44,267 nt of DNA from a virus, in the IMG/VR virus record IMGVR_UViG_3300032224_000241, positions 1 through 44,267 of that record. One strand, given 5' to 3'. Shown here in pieces: positions 9,072-17,578 of the stretch (the first letter of the stretch is position 1; the number at the start of each line of letters is the position of its first letter). The notes beneath the pieces are model-generated. The model was not told the origin of the DNA. It did not search any database and worked only from the letters and a program-made list of their open reading frames with translations. Position numbers and translations under genes: made by a program.

Positions 9072-9362
9072 ATGTCAAGAATAATTCCACCACAGGGATT
9101 ACGAGAAATAGAAGTAGAAACAAATAGAGGCAAAAAAGTTTTAAGGGCAGGCAAAGATGGATTGTTCAATATTCAAGACCCAAAACTGGCAAAGAAATTG
9201 AAACAAGAAGGTTTAGGCGAAGCAGGATTAAATGGTTTTAGCACCAATGGCGGATACCCATGCAGTAATTGTGGATTCGGTAGTTGGTTTATGAAATGTT
9301 CGCGTTGCGGACAAGAAAATATACGATTAGAAATGGATGGGTCAAGTGGCAGCAGCGATTAA
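9072..9362 (+). CDS. Small zinc-ribbon protein of the head module
   Basis: The 96-residue protein has a basic N-terminal half (KKVLRAGKDGLFNI) and a C-terminal zinc ribbon with cysteines spaced CSNCGFGSWFMKCSRCG. Small proteins of this kind are seen behind capsid genes of actinophages. Whether it is a capsid accessory or a regulatory protein is unknown to me. It has an excellent AAGGAGGC ribosome site. It overlaps the start of the next gene by 26 bases. Confidence 0.7.
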   Translation: MSRIIPPQGLREIEVETNRGKKVLRAGKDGLFNIQDPKLAKKLKQEGLGEAGLNGFSTNGGYPCSNCGFGSWFMKCSRCGQENIRLEMDGSSGSSD

Positions 9363-10248
9363 CCCCACAACTCAACAAGGTTCAATTCCGTATTTAACTA
9401 TTCAAGAATACAAAGATGCGCCTACCGCTATTGATATTGATAATTTAGTATTTAATTCTCAAGACCCTGAAGCACAAAACAATGAATTAGCGAATGTAAT
9501 TGCTCGCGCTTCTTCATGGGTTGATACATATTGTAATCAAGTATTAGGCGCAACGACAGAAACTGAAACTCAAAGAGCGCGTGTATCAAACGACGGAACA
9601 ATTAAGTTCCACCCAAGATACAATCCAATTATTGCTTTAACCGCTTTGGCTTATGGCAACCCATCAACAGAGTTAATTACAGTAACTGATTGTTCGGTAG
9701 CGTGGTTAGAAAATCAACAGGTTATTTTTCCTTTCGCAAATCTAGGTTTTACAATGACCAATCAAGGTCCTATTCAATTTGGATTTCCAGCATATAGCAG
9801 TGGGTTGCAAGTTTATTTGAAATACAGTTATGTTAATGGTTATACAAATACTTTAATAGCAAGCGCAACTGCTACACAAACAACATTAACAGTTGTAGAT
9901 GGAGTAGGCATTACAGCAGGACAACATTTGAAGATTTATGATGGCGTATATTCTGAATATGTTACAGTTGCAGATACTTATGTATTTGGTTCTACAACTG
10001 TTCCATTAGATCATGCTTTGCTATACACACATAACGCAGGAATTTCTATCTCTGCGTTGCCACCAGCCGTTAAAGAGGCTACTATTCTTGCTACAACTGC
10101 AATGCTAAAAATTCGCGGAGATGCTAGTTTGACTATGTCGGTAGGAACTTTGCCTAATTCAAGCGCCACTTCAAATATTCAACAAAACATTGGAAGTGAT
10201 ATGGCGATGGCGATGGATTTATTGAAACCTTATCGTAGGATTAGATAG
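9337..10248 (+). CDS. Head-tail connector/adaptor protein
   Basis: The 303-residue product begins with a short helical head-tail adaptor region (NNELANVIARASSWVDTYCNQVLG near 48-71), as in gp6/gp15-type connectors. A beta-rich insert of about 150 residues follows (YVNGYTNTLIASATATQTTLTV near 170-191), and the end PPAVKEATILATTAML is helical. The gene sits between the capsid block and tail genes, where adaptors that dock to portal are encoded. The ATG at 9337 lies inside the preceding gene. A GTG a few codons later is an alternative. Family call is by position and general pattern. Confidence 0.65.
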   Translation: MGQVAAAINPTTQQGSIPYLTIQEYKDAPTAIDIDNLVFNSQDPEAQNNELANVIARASSWVDTYCNQVLGATTETETQRARVSNDGTIKFHPRYNPIIALTALAYGNPSTELITVTDCSVAWLENQQVIFPFANLGFTMTNQGPIQFGFPAYSSGLQVYLKYSYVNGYTNTLIASATATQTTLTVVDGVGITAGQHLKIYDGVYSEYVTVADTYVFGSTTVPLDHALLYTHNAGISISALPPAVKEATILATTAMLKIRGDASLTMSVGTLPNSSATSNIQQNIGSDMAMAMDLLKPYRRIR

Positions 10249-10760
10249 TGTCTAGATCAACTGTGCGCGAAGCCGTGCGCAATTGGATTGCTAGCGCACA
10301 AATAAATACACTAAACCAAACATTATCTTCATTTCCAAAGCGTATAAACTTTCAAGAAAATGCTTTTCCCGGACAATCATCTAGAGCAGCAGCAGTAGTA
10401 TTCATTGAAAACGAACAAGAAATGCGTATCGCTATTGGTGGTGTAGCACCAATGAATACAGGTGGCGAAGGTAAAGGCTGGAAGCGCGTTGATTATGGAA
10501 TTGCTCTACAAGTATTCCACCATTCACTTCAGAGAAACGCTGAAGATGCTATGGCGGATTTTGACTGCTTGATAGATGCGATAAAAACTAGATTAAGAGC
10601 GGGTCAGCATACTCTTGGAGTAGATAACCCAAATATAATCTGGCAAGCAGCAGAACCCGGAATAGATGTCCAATATGGCGAACCGCTTTCTAATGAAGGT
10701 GGCGCAACCGAAACTTGGGCTGCTATCCGTTTTACAGTAACCGAAATGATTGAATCATAG
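10248..10760 (+). CDS. Tail terminator/completion-like protein
   Basis: The 170-residue protein opens with a GTG that overlaps the previous TAG stop (TAGTG). It has an alpha/beta pattern with a helix REAVRNWIASAQI and later DAMADFDCLIDAIKTRL followed by beta strands (AIRFTVTEMIE). That pattern fits tail terminator or minor tail proteins which lie between connectors and the tail tube gene. It would cap the tube and join tail to head. I assign it from position and secondary-structure look only. Confidence 0.6.
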   Translation: MSRSTVREAVRNWIASAQINTLNQTLSSFPKRINFQENAFPGQSSRAAAVVFIENEQEMRIAIGGVAPMNTGGEGKGWKRVDYGIALQVFHHSLQRNAEDAMADFDCLIDAIKTRLRAGQHTLGVDNPNIIWQAAEPGIDVQYGEPLSNEGGATETWAAIRFTVTEMIES

Positions 10761-10769
10761 GAGAATCCA

Positions 10770-11021
10770 ATGGCTCGTTATACATATAATGGTGAAGGGT
10801 CGCGGACATTTCCAACACTCGGAATCACCGTGAAAAAAGGTGAATCGTTTGATGGTCCTGAAGGTCTAAGGGCTAGAGGATTATCTCTTGCTTCATCAGC
10901 GCCAAAGACCGCACCTGCGGTATCAGAAGCACCAAAAGAAGCAGTAAAAGAAAAACCAAAAGAAGATATTAAATCAGAAAACAAGCCGTCAGCCTCGTCT
11001 GACATTACAGCAGGAGCGTGA
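10770..11021 (+). CDS. Small Lys/Glu-rich protein before the tail tube
   Basis: The 83-residue protein has a folded N-terminal part (MARYTYNGEGSRTFPTLGITVKKGESFDGPEGL), typical of short accessory domains beside tail tube genes. A disordered Ala/Lys/Glu/Pro tail follows. A GGAGAATCCA ribosome site precedes the ATG. Function unknown; probably a minor head-tail joining or tube accessory. Confidence 0.6.
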   Translation: MARYTYNGEGSRTFPTLGITVKKGESFDGPEGLRARGLSLASSAPKTAPAVSEAPKEAVKEKPKEDIKSENKPSASSDITAGA

Positions 11022-11025
11022 ATAA

Positions 11026-12015
11026 ATGGCATCAGCAAAACCATCGGTACGCAGTTATGTGGGAATCGCTAAAGAGGTAACTCCGGGAACACCAGTAGCG
11101 GCAACCGACTTTATTCCATTGGCTAAAGATTCATTAAAGCCAGTAGATATTATTGCACCACTCTACGACACAGGACTTCGTGGTTCTATGGCGCAGAATT
11201 ACAATTACATTCAAGGTCGCCGTCATACAGAAATTGATCTCGGCGGTCCAGTATTCGCTGACACAGTTGGATATTGGTTAGGCGGAATTATGGGGTCAGT
11301 TGTTACAACTGGCGCTTCTGCACCTTACGAACACACAATTACATTAAAGAACGCAACAGGTATTGGCGCAGACGCTCAACCTACATCTTTTACTATTGAA
11401 GATATGTATGTTGCTGAAAATCGCTTCTATCCTGGTTGCAAAGTAACAAACTTTGTTCTTACATTTAACTCAGAAGGTATGTTGGAATATACCGCTAAGT
11501 TAATGGGTTGGCCATCAGAAACTACTGCTGTTGCTACACCAACATTTAGTGATGTAGTTCCTACTCCAGTATGGCGTGGAGAAGTATCTATTGGTGGAGA
11601 TGTTATTGGTTACACAACCAATGGTTCAGTCACTTGCACTCGCGCAGCCGAAGCCATCTTTGGAATCAATACAGCACAAGGTCCTTATGAGATTTTCGTA
11701 GGCGCTTTAGATTCAACCGGCAACTTCACTTTCGTGATGGAAAATGACGATCAACTACTAGAGTTTTTAGACAATACTCAACCTGAGTTAATTGTTACAT
11801 TCACTCAAGGTGCTGGTGCCACACAGACAAGCATTGTATTCCATGTTGGAAAAGGTGCTTACACAACCGCAGCGATTGATCGCTCAGCCGATCATGTTTC
11901 GCTAACAGTTGATTTCTCAGCAATTGCCACAACTGGCGACGCTGGCACAACTGGCGGATATAGCCCAATTACTTGGGTGTTAGAGAATGCTGTTCCTACT
12001 GGTACATATCAGTAA
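11026..12015 (+). CDS. Major tail tube protein
   Basis: The 329-residue beta-rich protein opens with RSYVGIAKEVTPGTPVAATDFIPL, a typical opening of siphoviral tube proteins. It continues with LTFNSEGMLEYTAKLMGWPS near 145-164 and a C-terminal Gly/Thr-rich part. The gene sits just upstream of the two tail assembly chaperone frames and the tape measure, the canonical tube position. Subunits stack as hexameric rings around the tape measure. A long hairpin separates it from the chaperones and may keep tube mRNA more abundant than what follows. Confidence 0.85.
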   Translation: MASAKPSVRSYVGIAKEVTPGTPVAATDFIPLAKDSLKPVDIIAPLYDTGLRGSMAQNYNYIQGRRHTEIDLGGPVFADTVGYWLGGIMGSVVTTGASAPYEHTITLKNATGIGADAQPTSFTIEDMYVAENRFYPGCKVTNFVLTFNSEGMLEYTAKLMGWPSETTAVATPTFSDVVPTPVWRGEVSIGGDVIGYTTNGSVTCTRAAEAIFGINTAQGPYEIFVGALDSTGNFTFVMENDDQLLEFLDNTQPELIVTFTQGAGATQTSIVFHVGKGAYTTAAIDRSADHVSLTVDFSAIATTGDAGTTGGYSPITWVLENAVPTGTYQ

Positions 12016-12030
12016 TTAACAGCGCAATTC

Positions 12031-12086
12031 GGTAAGTAGGGATTTCAAGTGAGTGTGCCGCCTTCCCACACTCTGCCCTACTTACC
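12031..12086 (+). terminator. Long two-part hairpin between tail tube and chaperones
   Basis: An 11-bp perfect outer stem GGTAAGTAGGG (12031-12041) pairs with CCCTACTTACC (12076-12086). A 7-bp inner stem GAGTGTG (12051-12057) pairs with CACACTC (12067-12073). There is no T tract, but TATAAT (12089-12094) follows directly. It may be an attenuator or mRNA end protector that lowers chaperone expression relative to the tube. Confidence 0.7.
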
Positions 12087-12123
12087 TCTATAATCAGAGA
12101 AGGCAAACTACGGAAGGAAAACC

Positions 12124-12480
12124 ATGTCAGAAAAGAAAAAAGTAGAACTACCTTCAGGCGGTTGGGCAACTTTCAAAGATGCTTCAACCCTCAGAGTAAA
12201 AGATCGCAAAAAAGTATTAAAAAATGCAAGCGCAGAAGAAGGTTTAATGCAAGCATTATCTATAGTTGATGGATTGATCGCAGTACTTGTTGAAGAATGG
12301 TCATTCGAAATGTTAATTCCAGCATTGAAAATCAACAATCTTGAAGAATTAACAATGGCTGATTATGATGTATTAGCCGAAGAAGCAGGCAAAGCGCAAA
12401 AAATGTTATTTCCAGCATTAAGTAAAACAGAAGAAACCGAGGCTGACCCTGAATCCCCTTTCGGAAAAGCCAACGATTAA
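12124..12480 (+). CDS. Tail assembly chaperone, upstream frame (G-like)
   Basis: The 118-residue protein lies between tail tube and tape measure and is rich in charged helices (KVELPSGGWATFKD, then KDRKKVLKNASAEEG). It is the short product of the usual siphoviral chaperone pair. Near its 3' end the frame contains the X XXY YYZ heptamer C CCT TTC (12456-12462), 18 bases before its own stop. Slippage by -1 there joins it to the frame ending at 12692. Chaperones coat the tape measure during tube assembly and are not in virions. Ribosome site ACGGAAGGAAAACC. Confidence 0.8.
   Translation: MSEKKKVELPSGGWATFKDASTLRVKDRKKVLKNASAEEGLMQALSIVDGLIAVLVEEWSFEMLIPALKINNLEELTMADYDVLAEEAGKAQKMLFPALSKTEETEADPESPFGKAND
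12456..12462 (+). promoter_or_regulatory. Candidate -1 ribosomal frameshift heptamer
   Basis: CCCTTTC reads in the zero frame as tcC CCT TTC. After -1 slippage both tRNAs re-pair on CCC and TTT, and decoding continues CGG AAA AGC. The overlap of the two chaperone frames contains it, and the downstream frame opens only after a TGA at 12450-12452. The match of the heptamer position to the only useful window is good evidence for use. Confidence 0.7.
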
Positions 12481-12692
12481 AATGGTTGCTTGAAGGTGGC
12501 GAAAGACACGAAGCATTCACTTATCCTGATGAGGAATGGTTCTATTATTCTGCTGCTGAAAAGTTTGGCTGGACACCGAATCAAGTAGATGAACAACCAG
12601 CCTATTTAGTTGATTGGCTATTATCAATAGCAACTCTAGTAGATGAAGCGAAAGCGAAAAAAATTGATAGCAAACAACCTAAGACTCGTTAA
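12462..12692 (+). CDS. Tail assembly chaperone, frameshift extension (T-like)
   Basis: This frame is read as the C-terminal part of a fusion with the upstream chaperone. Joining 12124-12462 to 12462-12692 gives about 189 residues. The extension starts RKSQRLKWLLEGG and ends IDSKQPKTR. It has no convincing ribosome site of its own and only a TTG at 12486 as a possible separate start. Size, position before the tape measure gene and the slippery heptamer fit the lambda G/GT arrangement. The T part is expected to contact tube protein. Confidence 0.7.
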   Translation, partial: RKSQRLKWLLEGGERHEAFTYPDEEWFYYSAAEKFGWTPNQVDEQPAYLVDWLLSIATLVDEAKAKKIDSKQPKTR

Positions 12693-13080
12693 GAAGGCTT
12701 GGGAAAATCAAACTAGCAAAATTGATCTTGCTACTCGTGCCGCTAGAGATGAAATGATGACTGCTCTGATTCAGTTATCAAAAGAGCAAATTGAAGGCAA
12801 AAGACCTAAAGGTCAAGTTGCTTGGACTGGTACGCCTACACCGCCAATGAATAGAACAGGTAATTTGAGGCGTTCTATTACTGGTCAAAAGTTTAGGACA
12901 GGGTTTGCTTCATACGAAGCGATAGTAGGACCTACTATTATTTATGGTCGCAAGGTAGAATTAGGTGGACCAAATTGGAAAGCAGGAGTGCGCTTTCCTT
13001 ATATGGAACCTGCTTATCAACAATATAGAGCACAAGTGCACAAACAAATCATTGACAAATACTTTAGGAGATTCAGATGA
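12643..13080 (+). CDS. HK97 gp10-like minor tail/connector protein
   Basis: The 145-residue basic protein resembles gp10-like tail-completion proteins. It shows helical DLATRAARDEMMTALIQLSKEQIEG, the mid motif NRTGNLRRSITG near 91-102, YGRKVELGG near 120-128 and FPYMEPA near 137. It is unusual for this family to sit between the chaperones and tape measure rather than before the tube. The start is uncertain: ATG 12643 overlaps the chaperone frame by 50 bases, while TTG 12664 is an alternative and neither has a clear ribosome site. Its stop overlaps the tape measure start (ATGA). Confidence 0.65.
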   Translation: MKRKRKKLIANNLRLVKKAWENQTSKIDLATRAARDEMMTALIQLSKEQIEGKRPKGQVAWTGTPTPPMNRTGNLRRSITGQKFRTGFASYEAIVGPTIIYGRKVELGGPNWKAGVRFPYMEPAYQQYRAQVHKQIIDKYFRRFR

Positions 13081-15656
13081 ATACATTTTATCCGCCTGTA
13101 ATCTTTGAAGTAAAAGCAAAGGCCATGGAAGCCATTGCTGAATTTAAGAAAATCAATGCTGAATTAACTAAGATGGAAGCGAAAGCAGATAAAGCAAGTC
13201 TTAGTATGATGAAGATTGAAAAAGCAGCAAAATTAACTAAAATCGCTCTTGCTGGTGCCGCATTAACTTTCGGCGTGTTTGCTGCTGCTGGATTGAAAGC
13301 AGCCATGGATCAAGAAGCAGCCATGACAAGGCTTCAAATAGCAGTACAAAATGCTGGTCAAAGTTTTCAAGCAGCATATCCTTTAATTACAGAAACTAGC
13401 AACGCATTAGTCAAATTAGGTTTTCATGACGAAGAAGTTTATGGTTCTTTAGCCAAATTAACTGCTGCTACTGGCAATGTTAAAACAGCCATGAAGACTA
13501 TGTCTGTTGCTGCTGACTTAGCCCGATTCAAACAAATTTCATTAGCAGAAGCATCTGATCTAATTGCTAGGGCAACTACTGGTCAGGCTAGAGGTTTGCG
13601 TGACTTAGGTATTGCTATGGGTCAAAATATTGACAAAGGCGCAACTCTTGAAGATATATTGAAAGCGATTGAAGACAGAACTAAAGGAACTGCCGAAGCG
13701 TTCAGCAAAACTGCTGCTGGTGGATTAAAAACATTTGACGCACAATTAGATCAACTTAAAGAGCAAGTTGGTTTTGTTTTATTGCCAGCATTGATAAAAG
13801 TAACTAATTGGTTAAATACATCATTACTTCCTACGCTGAGCAAATTTTTCGGTTTCTTAGAACGCAATAAAACAATTCTTATTAATTTCGGTTTAGCGTT
13901 TGCCGCTATTTGGTCTTTCGCTAAGATACAAGCAGGAGTTACTGCTGCTATAACAGCAATCAAATTATTGGTTGGCGCATACAATACATTGAAAGTATCT
14001 GCTATTGCTGCTGCTGTTGCAGAAAGACTAGCGATTAATCCATTATTGGGTGCTGCTGCCGTAGCAATTACATTAGGTGCTATTGTTAAAACTATTGCTG
14101 ATGTAAAGAAAACTAACGAAGAAGTAAAAGACCTCAAAGTCAATTTAGATGGTATTGGCGACGGAACTAATCGCGCTGGCGACGGATTGAATAAATTATC
14201 TGATGCTTTAATTAATGCTAAACAAAGAGTTACAGATTTCAATACTGCTATTAAATCAACATTCGTAGATTTGAAAGGTGCTTGGGCTGCTATTGCCGGT
14301 AGAGATTCTAATGCTGCGATTCAAGAAGGTTTATTAAACCCTATTGACAAATTAGTCACAAAAACTCAAACTGCAATAAATGCTTATCAATCAGCATCTA
14401 ATCAATATCAAGGCGCATTATCTCAATTAACATTCGCTCAAAATAATTACACCAACGCTGTAAAAAGTGGCAACAAAACCCTTATTGCTTCAACCGAAAG
14501 CGCATTAAAGCGTGCTGAAGATTTAGTTAAAAGCCTACAAGATGGCATGGGTGCGGCATTAAAAGATATTACTCAATTACAGCAGGAAATGATTGACGCT
14601 GTTGTTGAAACAGAAAACAAACTTACAGAACTAAGGTTAGAGCGCAAAAAAGTATTAGATGATTCATTAAAAGATGAATTAGCGCTACAAAAAGATTACA
14701 ACGCTAGAGTATTACAATTACAACAAGATGCTGCTCGCCGTAGCGCAGAAATTGTAAAACAGTCAGTTGATCAACTTCGCAGTGCATTCAAAGGTTCAAC
14801 TTATAGAAGCATAGGCGATATATTTTCAGGATTAACATTTGAAGGTAAATACCTCAAAGGTGGTTCTATTGAGGCGATCACTAATGCGTTAGCGGTTCAA
14901 TCACAGAAGGCTACTTCGCTTGCTGATAAAGCAGGCAAATTGCAAGCATTAGGATTCACTCAAACTTTCATTGAAGAAGTTATTTCTCAGGGTCCTGATG
15001 TTGGTGGCGCTTTAGCAGACACTATTATTAGCGGAACACCTGAATCTGTTGCTCAATTACAATCATATTGGCTTGCGTTAGAAAAAGTATCTTCACACGG
15101 AGTAGATACCATAGCAAGAAAAATGAACTCAGGTATAACTCTTGCTACCGAGGAATTAACTGCTCAATTAGCAGGTGTTCAAACAGAATTGACCTCTGCG
15201 CTTTCATTGGCGTTTGATGAATACACTTCTGCATTAGACACTATTCGCGCTAAAACTTCAGAGCAAATTAAATTGATTGATGATCAAATTACTGTATTGA
15301 TGGCAAAAATTGCACAATTGCAAGCCGCACTTGCTCAATTAGCAACTTTGTCAGCCCCGGGAGTTACTACAACTGCCCCGACTTTAATTACACCAATTCC
15401 TACAATTCCTACATATCAAACTGGTGGAATTACTACGCCTTGGGATACTGGTGCTGGAACTACAATTATTGTTAATCAACAAAACAATACAAATGCTACG
15501 GCAGATAGTATTGCAGCAAGCACTGCTTGGGCTATTAGAAGTTCGGGCGACTTAAACTTTGCTGAAACTCGCGTTATGGAAAGAAATACATCAATACAAC
15601 CAACTGCTTGGGCTAAACAACAAGAATATCGCGATTACAGAGCAGGTGAAAGGTAA
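13077..15656 (+). CDS. Tail tape measure protein
   Basis: At 859 residues this is the longest complete gene in the tail module. It has coiled-coil N- and C-terminal regions (LTKMEAKADKASLSMMKIEKAA near 31-52; long Gln/Glu/Lys helices near 470-560). A hydrophobic central section (LINFGLAFAAIWSFAKIQAGV near 268-288 and AAVAITLGAIVKTIADV near 328-344) could cross or insert in the host membrane. No lytic domain is visible. Length suggests a tail of roughly 120-130 nm at about 1.5 angstrom per residue, an estimate from the usual rule. Start overlaps the previous stop. Confidence 0.9.
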   Translation: MNTFYPPVIFEVKAKAMEAIAEFKKINAELTKMEAKADKASLSMMKIEKAAKLTKIALAGAALTFGVFAAAGLKAAMDQEAAMTRLQIAVQNAGQSFQAAYPLITETSNALVKLGFHDEEVYGSLAKLTAATGNVKTAMKTMSVAADLARFKQISLAEASDLIARATTGQARGLRDLGIAMGQNIDKGATLEDILKAIEDRTKGTAEAFSKTAAGGLKTFDAQLDQLKEQVGFVLLPALIKVTNWLNTSLLPTLSKFFGFLERNKTILINFGLAFAAIWSFAKIQAGVTAAITAIKLLVGAYNTLKVSAIAAAVAERLAINPLLGAAAVAITLGAIVKTIADVKKTNEEVKDLKVNLDGIGDGTNRAGDGLNKLSDALINAKQRVTDFNTAIKSTFVDLKGAWAAIAGRDSNAAIQEGLLNPIDKLVTKTQTAINAYQSASNQYQGALSQLTFAQNNYTNAVKSGNKTLIASTESALKRAEDLVKSLQDGMGAALKDITQLQQEMIDAVVETENKLTELRLERKKVLDDSLKDELALQKDYNARVLQLQQDAARRSAEIVKQSVDQLRSAFKGSTYRSIGDIFSGLTFEGKYLKGGSIEAITNALAVQSQKATSLADKAGKLQALGFTQTFIEEVISQGPDVGGALADTIISGTPESVAQLQSYWLALEKVSSHGVDTIARKMNSGITLATEELTAQLAGVQTELTSALSLAFDEYTSALDTIRAKTSEQIKLIDDQITVLMAKIAQLQAALAQLATLSAPGVTTTAPTLITPIPTIPTYQTGGITTPWDTGAGTTIIVNQQNNTNATADSIAASTAWAIRSSGDLNFAETRVMERNTSIQPTAWAKQQEYRDYRAGER

Positions 15657-15659
15657 TTT

Positions 15660-16559
15660 ATGCCAGTAGCATCATTACTTAACTATCGCTTTGCTTTTAA
15701 CGATTTTGAATTTGGTGGCGGTAATTCTGTTTATCAAATTATGACTCTTGACGGTCTTGAAGATTTACCTGTAATTCGCAATCAAGACGATAACCGAGGT
15801 TATCAAGATGGTATGTGGACAGGTAGGGATTTTCTTTCAGGTCGCACATTAACTTTTGTTATTATGGTATTTGGCGATGCTAACCATTCAATGCAAGAAA
15901 ATCTAAACTTATTACAAGCAGCCCTTGTGCCACAACAACAAGGAACTGGATTATTACAATTTCAACTTCCCGGTGATGATTTACAAAGAATAAACGCACG
16001 CGTTCGTCGCAGAGCAATTCAAATCAATACAGATTATTCATCAGGTCGCGCAACCGTAATGTATGAATTCTTTTGCCCAGACCCACGCTATTATGATGAC
16101 CAATTAAAGACTACTAACTTATTTGGTTCATCAGTTGGAACTATTGGTAGGACTTATGATCGAGTTTATACATATCCAGCATCACCAATTGCCAATCCAA
16201 ATGAAACTGGCATGTATTATGGTGGCGGAACAACAACCGCTAATTTAATTATTAATGATGGCTGGACCACCACTTACCCAACCATAACCATTACAGGAAG
16301 CGCAGTTAATCCTCGAGTTAATGACTTGACATCAGGATTATTTTTGCAATTTAACTGCACGCTTTCATCAAGCGACACGCTTGTTGCTAATACAGATTAT
16401 AGAACCGTAACAATTAACAATGTAAATAGACGAGCCGTATTGGACAATAATTCAACATGGTTTGCCGCCCCACCGGGAACATCAACATATAGTTTTATTG
16501 CTACCTCGACAGACGGCAATACTTCCTGTATTGTTACTTACCGCAATGCTTATATCTAG
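15660..16559 (+). CDS. Distal tail (Dit-like) protein
   Basis: The 299-residue protein follows the tape measure. It has the usual Dit look: an N-terminal beta region with DRGYQDG-like RNQDDNRGYQDGMWTGRDFLSGRTLTF near 40-66, a helix ENLNLLQAALVP near 80-91, and RVRRRAIQINTDYSSGRATVMYEFFCPDPRYYDD near 115-148. Dit hexamers form the hub at the tail tip to which fibres attach. The C-terminal half is a separate beta domain. It is followed after 8 bases by a fibre/baseplate protein. Confidence 0.8.
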   Translation: MPVASLLNYRFAFNDFEFGGGNSVYQIMTLDGLEDLPVIRNQDDNRGYQDGMWTGRDFLSGRTLTFVIMVFGDANHSMQENLNLLQAALVPQQQGTGLLQFQLPGDDLQRINARVRRRAIQINTDYSSGRATVMYEFFCPDPRYYDDQLKTTNLFGSSVGTIGRTYDRVYTYPASPIANPNETGMYYGGGTTTANLIINDGWTTTYPTITITGSAVNPRVNDLTSGLFLQFNCTLSSSDTLVANTDYRTVTINNVNRRAVLDNNSTWFAAPPGTSTYSFIATSTDGNTSCIVTYRNAYI

Positions 16560-16567
16560 GAGATAAA

Positions 16568-17578
16568 ATGGCACTAAGAACCCCACCAAGTTGGTTACAA
16601 AATGGTTCTCACCCTGCTGAGAATGATCGTTTAACATCAACTGGTATTTTGTGGAAATCACAAGGCGTTGCTGATTATGGGTCAATGGTTGTTGGACAAA
16701 CTGCCACACCATCTATGGCAGTTACAATTGCTGCTGGACATGCTTTAATTGCTGGAGATCAAACAAGCACTCAAGGTTTTTATATTGCATACAATGATGC
16801 TAGTACAACAGTTGCTATTGCTAATGCTGATCCAACTAATCCTAGAATTGACAGAATTGTTGTAGCCGTTCAAGATGCTTATTATGGCGGCACCGCAAAT
16901 AATCAAGTATTATTTCAAGCAGTAACAGGAACTCCTGCTGGAAGTCCAGTAGCACCTGCCGCACCTGCCAACTCATTAACCCTTGCTTTTGTTGCCGTAG
17001 GCGCAGGAGTAACTTCTATTGTTACTGCTAACATTACAGATGCTCGCGTAACTGCACAATTTTCAGAACATGCTTTTACAGCACAAAATACTGCCGCTAA
17101 TACATTAGTAGTTAATGGAATTGCATCACAATCAGGCAAAGCATTACGGATTAACAATTCTGCTGGTATTCAAAAATTTGCCGTTGCGGTTGATGGAACC
17201 CTTACTTTTCAAGATGGTTCAACTCAAACTACTGCCGCAACTTATGACCCTAATATAGTTGTTAATACTCAATCAGGAACTACATACACTTTAGTTGCTA
17301 ATGATGCTCAAAAACTTGTTACATTATCTAATTCAAATCCAATTACTTTAACTATTGCTTCTAATGCTACACAAGCACTTCCAGTTGGAACGCAAATAGC
17401 GTTAGCGCAATACGGAGCAGGACAAGTAACTATCGTTGGCGCTTCAAGTCCAAACCCAGTAACGATAGTTTCAACTGGCGCAACCGCAAATCAACCCAAG
17501 ATTCGCACCCAATATTCAACATGTAGCGTAGTTCAAACATCAACTGATAATTGGTTAGTGATTGGAGATATTGTCTAA
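16568..17578 (+). CDS. Tail fibre/baseplate protein with reusable C-terminal module
   Basis: The 336-residue protein has an N-terminal segment (RTPPSWLQNGSHPAENDRLT) seen in baseplate-attached fibre proteins. It then has a repetitive beta region (NPRIDRIVVAVQDAYYGG near 96-113) and a C-terminal module paralogous to the product of 607-975. The end W-x-VIGDIV is shared. It probably anchors at the tail tip by its N-terminus and displays the beta module. A GGAGATAAA ribosome site precedes the ATG. Its stop overlaps the next start (TAATG). Confidence 0.75.
   Translation: MALRTPPSWLQNGSHPAENDRLTSTGILWKSQGVADYGSMVVGQTATPSMAVTIAAGHALIAGDQTSTQGFYIAYNDASTTVAIANADPTNPRIDRIVVAVQDAYYGGTANNQVLFQAVTGTPAGSPVAPAAPANSLTLAFVAVGAGVTSIVTANITDARVTAQFSEHAFTAQNTAANTLVVNGIASQSGKALRINNSAGIQKFAVAVDGTLTFQDGSTQTTAATYDPNIVVNTQSGTTYTLVANDAQKLVTLSNSNPITLTIASNATQALPVGTQIALAQYGAGQVTIVGASSPNPVTIVSTGATANQPKIRTQYSTCSVVQTSTDNWLVIGDIV

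Noticed and set aside
13751-14242. Long minus-strand open frame opposite the tape measure gene
   Set aside because: It mirrors the codon bias of the Ala/Lys-rich tape measure gene and has no ribosome site or recognisable domain.
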